Origin: Curtobacterium sp. VKM Ac-1393
Lineage (GTDB): Bacteria > Actinomycetota > Actinomycetes > Actinomycetales > Microbacteriaceae
Assembly: GCF_015350995.1 (NCBI RefSeq)
Contig: NZ_JADKRW010000003.1
Span: 310,001 to 374,000, forward strand
DNA length: 64,000 nucleotides
Reading direction: 5' to 3'
Part shown: positions 16,300-24,100 of the stretch, piece after piece
Position numbering within the stretch: the first letter of the stretch is position 1
Layout of the letters: every line of letters begins with the position of its first letter
Position numbers and translations under genes: made by a program
Notes under the pieces: model-generated
Databases searched by the model: none
What the model saw: the letters and a program-made list of their open reading frames with translations, nothing else
Told to the model about the DNA's origin: nothing

Positions 16300-17921
16300 G
16301 CCGACCCGGGAAGGCGATCCGGGCCTCCCATTCGAAGCGCACCGGACGGGTGCCGTCGTTGCGGTGGCGGGTCGTGGCGGCCGTGGCACTGCTGCTCGTC
16401 GCGACGAACGTCGTCGTCGGCGCGGTGACCGTCGTCGCGTTCCGGGGCTACCTGGTCGACCGGCTGGACGCGGAGCTGTCGACGGCCGCGAACCGGACCG
16501 TCGGCGGACGGGACGGTGCGGACGCCCCCACCGGGCCGCCGCCGGGGTCCTCGTCGTCGTCGTCCTCGTCGTCGTCGGATCGTCCGGATCCCGACAACGC
16601 CTTCATCGGTGCGCCCGGGCAGTCCGCCGGCACCGTCGTCGCCATCGTGCGGGACGGCGCCGTCGTGCTCGGCGGCTACACCGACAGCGACGGCGACCAA
16701 CACGGGCTGTCGTCAGCGCAACGGAAGACCCTCACCGCGGTCGACAGCGGCGCCGACCCGTCGACCGTCGACCTCGGATCGCTCGGCACCTACCGGGTGC
16801 AGGCGGTCGGGGACGACGGCGACGTGTTCGTCACCGCACTCCCCCTCGGCGACCTGAACGCCGCCATCGCACGCCTGCTGCTCGTCATCGGGATCGTCAC
16901 GGTGCTCGGTCTCGCCGTCGCCGCCTGGGCACTCGCCCTGCTCGTACGGCGGCCGCTCCGACCGCTCGAGCGCGTCGCAGCGGTCGCCTCCGGCGTGACC
17001 GCCCTCGACCTGGAACGCGGCGACACCGACATCCCCGTGCGGGTCGCCGACGCCGACCTGACGGCCAACCGCGAGGTCGGCCAGGTCGGCACCGCCCTGA
17101 ACCGCCTGCTCGGCCACGTCGCCCGGGCGCTGACGGTCCGACGCGACGCCGAGGCGGGCATGCGCACCTTCGTCGCCGACGCCTCGCACGAGCTCCGCAC
17201 GCCGATCGCGACCGTCCGCGCCTACGCCGAGCTGACCGCGCGATCGTCGGACCTCGATGCGATCCACCGGAACGTCGACCGGATCGGGCGGGAGGCCGTC
17301 CGGATGGGCGACCTCGTCGAGGAGCTCCTGCTGCTCGCGCGACTCGACGCGACGGCCCTGGCGTCAGGGACTCCGGTGTCCCCGATCGTGCGCGAACCCG
17401 TCGACCTGACCTCGATCGTGGTCGAGGCGACGATGGACGCCCGAGCCACCGCGCCCGGGCACCGGTGGACGCTGCAGATCGTCGACGACCACCCGCTGAC
17501 CGTGACGGGCGACGCGGAGCAGCTCCGCCGCGTGGTGACGAACCTGCTCGCGAACGCCCGGACGCACACCCCGGCTGGCACCGCCGTCGTGGTGTCGTTG
17601 CAGCGGGTGGGGCCGTCCGGTGCTGGTGCGGCCGCTCGCCTCGTCGTGGCCAACGACGGGCCGGTGATCCCGTCGGACGCCCTGCCGACGCTGTTCGACC
17701 GGTTCACCCGGGGCGAGGCCTCGCGGACCCGTGCGCAGGGACAGGGGACGAGCGGCCTCGGGCTGGCGATCGTCCGGGCCGTGGTGTCGTCGCACGGCGG
17801 GAGCGTGCGGGTGGCGTCGGAGCCGGGCCGGACGGCGTTCACGGTGGACCTGCCGGGGGCGCCGCTCGACCCGCTCGCCCCGCTCGCCCCGCTCGCCCCG
17901 CTCGGCCCGCTCGCCGTGTGA
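16296..17921 (+). CDS. Sensor histidine kinase
   Basis: A 541-residue kinase paired with the upstream regulator. TM1 is at about 24-50, an extracytoplasmic sensor region follows with a poly-Ser stretch near residue 85, and TM2 is near 190-215. Then come HAMP, HisKA with phosphorylated His298 (DASHELRTP), and HATPase with N-box (NLLANARTH), DRF and GLGLAIV. The C-terminus ends in short Pro-Leu-Ala repeats that look like a slipped-strand expansion. GTG start in a GTGA overlap. The signal is unknown; the adjacent glycosyltransferase and secreted protein are possible targets. Confidence 0.92.
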   Translation: MSRPGKAIRASHSKRTGRVPSLRWRVVAAVALLLVATNVVVGAVTVVAFRGYLVDRLDAELSTAANRTVGGRDGADAPTGPPPGSSSSSSSSSSDRPDPDNAFIGAPGQSAGTVVAIVRDGAVVLGGYTDSDGDQHGLSSAQRKTLTAVDSGADPSTVDLGSLGTYRVQAVGDDGDVFVTALPLGDLNAAIARLLLVIGIVTVLGLAVAAWALALLVRRPLRPLERVAAVASGVTALDLERGDTDIPVRVADADLTANREVGQVGTALNRLLGHVARALTVRRDAEAGMRTFVADASHELRTPIATVRAYAELTARSSDLDAIHRNVDRIGREAVRMGDLVEELLLLARLDATALASGTPVSPIVREPVDLTSIVVEATMDARATAPGHRWTLQIVDDHPLTVTGDAEQLRRVVTNLLANARTHTPAGTAVVVSLQRVGPSGAGAAARLVVANDGPVIPSDALPTLFDRFTRGEASRTRAQGQGTSGLGLAIVRAVVSSHGGSVRVASEPGRTAFTVDLPGAPLDPLAPLAPLAPLGPLAV

Positions 17922-17966
17922 GCAGAAGACGTCGAGTCCCGCGCGGACTCGACGTCTTCTGCTCAC
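17918..17966 (+). terminator. Long hairpin overlapping the kinase stop codon
   Basis: Perfect 22-bp arms (17918-17939 and 17945-17966) with a 5-nt CGCGC loop. The left arm begins inside the last codon of the sensor kinase, so the TGA is in the stem. Confidence 0.75.
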
Positions 17967-18016
17967 TCGATGGGGCCGGGGGCCGGAGGATGGCACGCGC
18001 CCGGCGCAATAGTCCG

Positions 18017-18031
18017 GATCGTCAGACGATC
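18017..18031. promoter_or_regulatory. Short dyad upstream of the secreted protein gene
   Basis: GATCGT-N3-ACGATC is a perfect 6-bp dyad 112 nt before the secreted protein start. A regulator site is possible; no bound factor can be named. Confidence 0.35.
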
Positions 18032-18142
18032 GTCCAACGTCCGGGCCGGACGCGTGCAACTAGGCGGTCGGCGACGCAGGCTGGGTCCTGTCCGAGCTGG
18101 ACGACCCACACGGGTCACCACCGCAGAGATGGGAACACGATC

Positions 18143-18631
18143 ATGAACTCGTTCAAGCGCAAGTCCGTCAAGCTCCTCGCCGGCACCGCCCTCGGCGGCG
18201 CCGTCATCGCCGGGGCGTTCGTCGCGGCACCCGCACAGGCCGCCGAGCCCGCACCGAGCACCTCGGCGTCGGTCGGCGGCAACGTCAACGTCAACCTCGA
18301 CCCGGTCGCGATCGTCAACGCGATCAAGGACGCCGTCAACGACCAGAGCGACCGCAACGGCGCTGTCCAGGCTGCGCTCGACGTCGGGTACTGGAACGCC
18401 GGCAACCCCGACCGCCTGACCGTCGCGGTGGTGAACAAGAACCAGGACATCACCGTCGAGGGTGACGTCGCCGACGCCCAGTCGATCGACATCAAGGGCG
18501 GCAACTACGTCATCTACTGGTTCAAGGGCCCCGGCAAGGTCACCAACAACGGAGACGGCGGCTACCTCAACTGGGGTGTGTTCGGCAACATCGAGCGCAT
18601 CGACAACGTCATCCACGTGAACGGCGGCTGA
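18143..18631 (+). CDS. Small secreted protein of unknown function
   Basis: This 162-residue protein is not recognised. Residues 1-33 are a clear Sec signal peptide (KRKSVK, a hydrophobic core, cleavage after APAQA). The mature part starts with a Pro/Ser stretch. It continues with an Asn/Val-rich beta-type region (VGGNVNVNLDP), a helix (VAIVNAIKDAVND), and further strands ending in Gly-Asn-rich turns. There is no Cys, sorting signal or membrane anchor, so it is probably released. It follows the two-component system after a strong terminator, so it has its own promoter. Confidence 0.8.
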   Translation: MNSFKRKSVKLLAGTALGGAVIAGAFVAAPAQAAEPAPSTSASVGGNVNVNLDPVAIVNAIKDAVNDQSDRNGAVQAALDVGYWNAGNPDRLTVAVVNKNQDITVEGDVADAQSIDIKGGNYVIYWFKGPGKVTNNGDGGYLNWGVFGNIERIDNVIHVNGG

Positions 18632-18647
18632 TCGGCCGATCCGCGTC

Positions 18648-18683
18648 CGACGCCCCCGGGGACCACGGTCTCAGGGGGCGTCG
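18648..18683. terminator. Bidirectional terminator between convergent genes
   Basis: CGACGCCCCC (18648-18657) pairs with GGGGGCGTCG (18674-18683). It lies between the secreted protein gene and the convergent LuxR-type gene and covers the latter's stop. Confidence 0.65.
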
Positions 18684-19498
18684 TCGCGTGTGGTGGGTCG
18701 CTCGACTGCTGGCTCGATCGCCGGGCGCAGAGCGCTGTCCACCGACCGCGCGTCGCGCCGTGAGCGGATCCACCCCCGCACGAAGCCGACCGACACCAAC
18801 GCCGTCCGGTTCGGCGCGCACCACGACCTCATGAGCCGACCGAGGTGCCAGGCGACGGCCTGCCGGCTGTACGCGGTCTCCTTGGCGATCTGGTCGTTCG
18901 ACAGCCCCTGCGCGGCGAGCGCCAGCATCTGCTCCTCGGTCTCGTCGAGTCCGGGTACGTGGGCGACGAGGTCGATCTCACCCGTCGTGGTCGCCGCCGC
19001 GGTGTCCCCCGCGGATCGACGCTGCTGCGCCCAGGCCTCGGCCCAGCACGAGCCGAGTTCGTGGGCGACGAGTGCGGCACGGCTCATCGCGAGCATCGTC
19101 CGGCCGGCGTGCTCGAGGGTGACGGCGCGGTCGCGGGTGGCCGTGTGCATGACGAGTGCGAAGACGCGGATCGCGGGCAGTGCGCCGCGGAGCACGACCG
19201 ACACATCGGCTCGTGGGTCCTCGGCACTGGCGACCGCCACCGCGCGCAGCTGCGCCAGGCAGTCACCGTCGACGGGTTCTCCGCGCTCGACGGCCCGCAA
19301 CGCGGCGGGGAGCACGAGCGGGACGATCTCGGCGTAGCGACGCCGGAGCCAGTCGTGGCCATCGGGTCGGATGCCGTGCAGGGGCGGTGTGAGCAGGAGC
19401 TCCTCGAACTCCGGGCACCGTTCGTCGAGCGCCAGGCCGAGCCGCTCCCCCGGGAGCAGCACCGGTGATCGGTGGGCATCGTCGCGCTCGGTCGTCAT
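18671..19498 (-). CDS. LuxR-type helix-turn-helix regulator
   Basis: A 275-residue protein. Residues about 178-240 fit a LuxR/GerE HTH (ETEEQMLALAAQGLSNDQIAKETAYSRQAVAWHLGRLM). The first 160 residues are helical, with WLRRRYAEIVPLVLPAALRAVERGEP, and match no sensor domain I can name. It has no receiver Asp, so it is not a NarL-type response regulator. It is divergent from the GT2-GtrA gene and convergent with the secreted protein gene. Regulation of either neighbour is possible. Confidence 0.8.
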   Translation of the reverse strand: MTTERDDAHRSPVLLPGERLGLALDERCPEFEELLLTPPLHGIRPDGHDWLRRRYAEIVPLVLPAALRAVERGEPVDGDCLAQLRAVAVASAEDPRADVSVVLRGALPAIRVFALVMHTATRDRAVTLEHAGRTMLAMSRAALVAHELGSCWAEAWAQQRRSAGDTAAATTTGEIDLVAHVPGLDETEEQMLALAAQGLSNDQIAKETAYSRQAVAWHLGRLMRSWCAPNRTALVSVGFVRGWIRSRRDARSVDSALRPAIEPAVERPTTRDDAP

Positions 19499-19611
19499 CG
19501 TCCGTCGACCGTATCCGGACGACAGGTGTCGTGTCCGCCGCGTTCACGTGGAGTTCGTTCTTACCGGGGCCACAGCGCACTGCATCGGCCCCCGTAGCCC
19601 CGCTGCCGAGC

Positions 19612-20907
19612 ATGAGCGACATGACGGAGACGAACCAGACCCTCGACATCGACATCGTCGTCCCCTGCTACGACGAACAGGACACGCTCGCGGCCCACGT
19701 GCGACGCCTGCACACGTTCTGCCGGACGTCGCTGCACCACTCGTGGCGGATCACGATCGCGGACAACGCCTCGACCGACGACACTGCCCGCATCGCCGAC
19801 GACCTCGCCGCGATGCTGCCGGGCGTGCACGCGGTCCACCTGCCCGAGAAGGGCCGGGGCCGGGCGCTCAAGGCGGTGTGGGCCGAGTCCCCGGCGACCG
19901 TGCTCGTGTACGTCGACGAGGACCTGTCGACGGACCTGGCGGCCCTCGAGCCGCTCGTCGCCCCGCTGCTCTCCGGGCACTCCGACCTGGCGATCGGCAC
20001 GCGGTTGGCGGATTCGTCGCGGGTGGTGCGGGGCAGCAAGCGCGAGTTCATCTCCCGCTCGTACAACCTGCTGCTCCGGACCACGATGGGGGTGTCGTTC
20101 TCCGACGCGCAGTGCGGGTTCAAGGCCGTCACGAAGCGGGCGGCCGACCACCTGCTGCCGCTCTGCGAGGACGACGCGTGGTTCTTCGACACCGAGATGC
20201 TGGTGCTGGCCGAGCACGCTGGGCTGCGCATCCACGAGGTCCCGGTGGACTGGGTCGACGACGTCAACTCGTCGGTGCACATCGCCTCGACCGCCACCGA
20301 GGACCTGAAGGGCATGTGGCGCGTCTCGCGGGGCATCGCCACCGGTCGGGTGCCGATCGGCACGGTGTACGAGGCGATCGGCCGCCGGCCCTTCACCCCG
20401 CCGCACGTCGGGTTCTTCGGGCAGCTGCTGCGGTTCGGCGCGATCGGGGTGCTCTCCACCGTGGCGTTCGCCGTGCTCTACGCACTGTTCCGGCCGGCGA
20501 TCGGGGCGCAGACCGCGGACTTCCTCGCGCTGCTGCTGACGGCCATCGGCAACACCGCCCTCAACCGACGGTTCACCTTCGGCGTGCGGGGCCGTGCCGG
20601 AGCCGGGCGGCACCACGTGCAGGGGTTGGTGGTCTTCGGCGTCGCCTGGGCGATCACGTCGGGGTCGCTCGTGGTGCTGCACAGCACGACGCCGGGGGCC
20701 TCGCACGGCACGGAGATCCTCGTGCTGACGGCAGCGAACCTGTTCGCGACGTGCGTGCGGTTCGTGCTGTTCAAGGCCTGGGTGTTCCGCAGCGGCCGGC
20801 GTCACCCGGAGCTCATCCGCCCCGGGACGACACCCGCCGCCGACGCGAGCACGGCGGTCACCGAGACGATCGGGGTCAGCGACCGGACGGGCGAGCGCGC
20901 CGCCTGA
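19612..20907 (+). CDS. GT2 glycosyltransferase fused to a GtrA domain
   Basis: This 431-residue fusion has an N-terminal family 2 glycosyltransferase of the dolichyl-phosphate-sugar synthase type. Its features are DIVVPCYDE, DNASTDDT, EKGRGRALK, DEDLSTD and FSDAQCGFK, spanning about residues 10-235. A GtrA-like domain of four helices follows (about 265-385; FGAIGVLSTVAFAVLYALF, NRRFTF). Such proteins make a polyprenyl-phosphate sugar and flip it outward. The product is a logical donor for the YkcB-like GT39 enzyme upstream. ATG 19612 or 19621 are both possible starts; longer readings lack family similarity. Confidence 0.88.
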   Translation: MSDMTETNQTLDIDIVVPCYDEQDTLAAHVRRLHTFCRTSLHHSWRITIADNASTDDTARIADDLAAMLPGVHAVHLPEKGRGRALKAVWAESPATVLVYVDEDLSTDLAALEPLVAPLLSGHSDLAIGTRLADSSRVVRGSKREFISRSYNLLLRTTMGVSFSDAQCGFKAVTKRAADHLLPLCEDDAWFFDTEMLVLAEHAGLRIHEVPVDWVDDVNSSVHIASTATEDLKGMWRVSRGIATGRVPIGTVYEAIGRRPFTPPHVGFFGQLLRFGAIGVLSTVAFAVLYALFRPAIGAQTADFLALLLTAIGNTALNRRFTFGVRGRAGAGRHHVQGLVVFGVAWAITSGSLVVLHSTTPGASHGTEILVLTAANLFATCVRFVLFKAWVFRSGRRHPELIRPGTTPAADASTAVTETIGVSDRTGERAA

Positions 20908-20962
20908 CACCGTGCCGGTTCACCCACCCGGTGCGGGGTTGCACGGCGCGCGCGGCACGGTG
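20908..20962 (+). terminator. Hairpin after the GT2-GtrA gene
   Basis: CACCGTGCC (20908-20916) pairs with GGCACGGTG (20954-20962), with an inner CCGGTTCACCCACCCGG-type stem. It starts right at the stop codon. Confidence 0.5.
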
Positions 20963-20992
20963 TTGCGTGCGCGGTATACCAAGCCGTAGCAT
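20963..20992 (+). promoter_or_regulatory. Candidate sigma-70 promoter for the glutamate synthase pair
   Basis: TTGCGT (20963-20968), an 18-nt spacer and TAGCAT (20987-20992), about 120 nt before the coding start. The match is moderate. Confidence 0.4.
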
Positions 20993-21112
20993 CGCCGTAC
21001 CGCACCACCACCCCACAGGGCCCGACTGCCAACACCGGTCCGCCCGCGGCGAGCGCTCCATCGATGCAGCCTGGCCGTCCGCTGCCGGCAACGCCCCACT
21101 GGACTCGCACAC

Positions 21113-24100
21113 GTGAACCCCACCTCCTTCGGTCTCTACGACCCTGCCCGCGAATCGAGCGACTGCGGCGTCGGCTTCATCACCCGACTCGACGGCACGC
21201 CCCACCACGACGTCATCCGCAAGGGCGACGAAGCGCTCTGCGCCATCCCCCACCGCGGCGGCAAGTCCGCCGAGGGTGTCGGTGACGGCGCCGGCGTGAG
21301 CATCGACCTGTCGGTGGAGTTCTTCAGCGCCATCACGGGCCACGAGCTCCGCGCGGGCCACTTCGGCGTCGCGAACTGCTTCGTACCGAGCGGCGACGGT
21401 GCAGAGGCGGATGCCGAGCGCGCCCGTGCGCAGCAGACGGTCACGGACGCCATCGAGCAGCAGGGCTTCGAGCTGCTCGTCGTCCGCGACGTGCCGGTGG
21501 ACCACTCCGTCGCCCGGCCCGAGGCCGAGCAGTACCAGCTACCGATCGTGCAGTGGGTCTTCCGGGCACCCTCGGACTGGGAGCGCGAGGCGGTGGACCA
21601 GGCGGCGAACCGTGCCCTGCTCGCGATCGAGTCGGTGTCCTACGGCGAGGCCGCCGAGCAGCGCGCCCAGCACGCTGCCCTGTACCCGCTGTCGCTCAGC
21701 GCCCGGACCCAGATCCTGAAGGGCCGGCTGAACTCCGGCGAGGTCATCGGGTACTTCACGGACCTGCGCGACCCGCGCCACTCGGTGCGGACGCTGTACT
21801 TCCACACCCGGTTCTCGACGAACACCGAGCCGCACCCGACGATGGCGCAGCCGTTCCGGCTGATGGCGCACAACGGCGAACTGAACACGGACCGGAAGAA
21901 CCGGTTGTCCGACGAGGCGCTCGCCCGTGCCCGCACCCGCAGCATCGTCCGCCCGCCCGGGCAGTCCGACTCGAGCCGCCTCGACCAGACGCTGCAGAGC
22001 CGGGTGTTCGACGACGGGCTCGAGATCGTCGAGGCCGTCGTGTCGCTGATGCCGCCGGCGTGGGAGAACGACCGCACGCTGACCGCCGACGTGCGGGACA
22101 TGCTCGAGTACTTCTCGCTGTACGAGGAGAAGAACGACGGCCCGGCCGCCGTGATCTTCAGCGACGGCGACGTCGTCGGCGCACGCCTGGACCGCCTGGG
22201 ACTGCGCCCGCTGCGCACCGTCGAGACCACCGAGTACCTGATGGTGTCGTCCGAGGCCGGTCAGGTCACGTTCGACGCGGACGAGGTCGTGCACCGCGGT
22301 CGCATCGAGGCCGGCGGCATGCTCGTCGTCGACCACCGCACCGGCACCCGGATGCGTTCCGGCGAGGTCCTGTCGATGCTCGCCGCCCGACGCGACTACG
22401 GCACCCTGCTGGACGCCGCCCGCGTGAACCTCGACGACCTGCCTGCGCCCGCGTACGACCGCACCAGGAACACCCTGGGCTACGAGGGCGACCTGTCGCT
22501 GGCGGGTCGGTACGTGGCGTACTCGCTGAACCAGGAGAGCTTCCGGTTCATGCTCGACCCGATGCTGCAGAACGGCTCGGAGCGGATCTCGGCGATGGGC
22601 TACGGCAACGCCATCAACGCCCTGAGCGACACCGAGGGCGGCATGGCGAAGTACTTCTCGCAGCGCTTCGCCCAGGTGACGAACCCGCCGCTGGACTCGA
22701 TCCGCGAGGCCGACGGCATGAGCATGCGCGTGGCGCTCGGTGCGAAGCCGGACGGCACCGGCACGACGGGCCGGCAGCTCGTCGTGCAGTCGCCGATCCT
22801 CGGGCACCTGGACATGGTGCGCCTGCGCGACCAGGACATCGTGCCGCTCGAGCGATTCGACATGCTCTACGTGCCGGTGCTCGGTGACGAGCAGGCCAAC
22901 GCGGACGCGATGCGCGACGCCGTGACCGCCCTGTGCGACGCGATCGAGGCGTTCGCGGCCCACAGCGGTGGGATCGCGGTCCTGACCGACCGTGCGGTGT
23001 CGTCGACCCATGCGCCCCTCCCCGTGATCCTGGCGGTGGCCGCGGTCAACCAGCGGCTCATCGAGACCGGTCTGCGCTTGCGGGTGTCCGTGGTCGCCGA
23101 GAGCGGTCAGCTGCCATCGTCACACCACGTGGCCACGGCGCTCGGCTTCGGGGCCTCGGCTGTGTACAGCCTGTCCGCGCGCCTGCGTGCGGAGGAGAAG
23201 TACCCCGCAGCGCCCGCCCCCGCTGGCGAGCTCACCGCGACGGACCTCGCGCTCAAGCAGTTCCGCAAGGCCGCCGAGAAGGCCCTGGCGAAGACGATGG
23301 GCCGCGTCGGCCTGTGCACCGCCGAGAGCTACATCGGCGGCGCGTTCTTCGAGCCGAACTACCTCGACACCGGCGACGACGTGCTCGCCCGGATCTTCCC
23401 GCACATGCAGGCCCCCGTGGGCGGCGTCGGCTTCGCCCGCATCGCCCAGGCGGCGACGGACTGGCACGAGCGTGCCCGTTCGGTCGCGGCCGAGGGCCAG
23501 GTGCCCCTGCTCGGCCTGTTCAAGGAGCGTTCGGACGGTGCCGGCCACTCGTTCGGCGTCGCGAGCGTCCGCGGGTTCGGCGGCATGACCGAGGAGCGTC
23601 CGTCGTTCGAGCGTTCCGGCGACTCGGATGCGCTGCGCCTGCTCACGCTCGGCCAGCTCGACGACTCGTTCGGCATCACGGACGCCGCGTACCGGAACAC
23701 CGGGTACGACCGTCTCAGCGACGCCGAGATCGACCAGCACCGCATCACGCCCGGCTACGTCACGTTCCTGCAGACCACGCACGACGAGCGGTCGCGCCGC
23801 CCCGCAGCGCTCCGCGACGTGCTCGCGCTGCCCGCGGACGTCACCGGCATCGACACCGCCGAGGACTTCGCCCGCGAGCTCGGTCGTTTCTCGACCAGCG
23901 GCAACTCCAGCGTCACGGTGCGCGGCCTGTCCGGCTCGCGTCCGTCGACGGAACAGGACCTGCCGGGAGGCACGGAGCGGTTCCGTCTGGAGCTCGCGTC
24001 GACGGGGACCACGGGTGCACTGCGCCACCAGGCCCTGGCAGACGGCCTCGCGTTGCTGTACCCGGGCCAGGTCGACGTCGACGCCGTCGACGACACCCGG

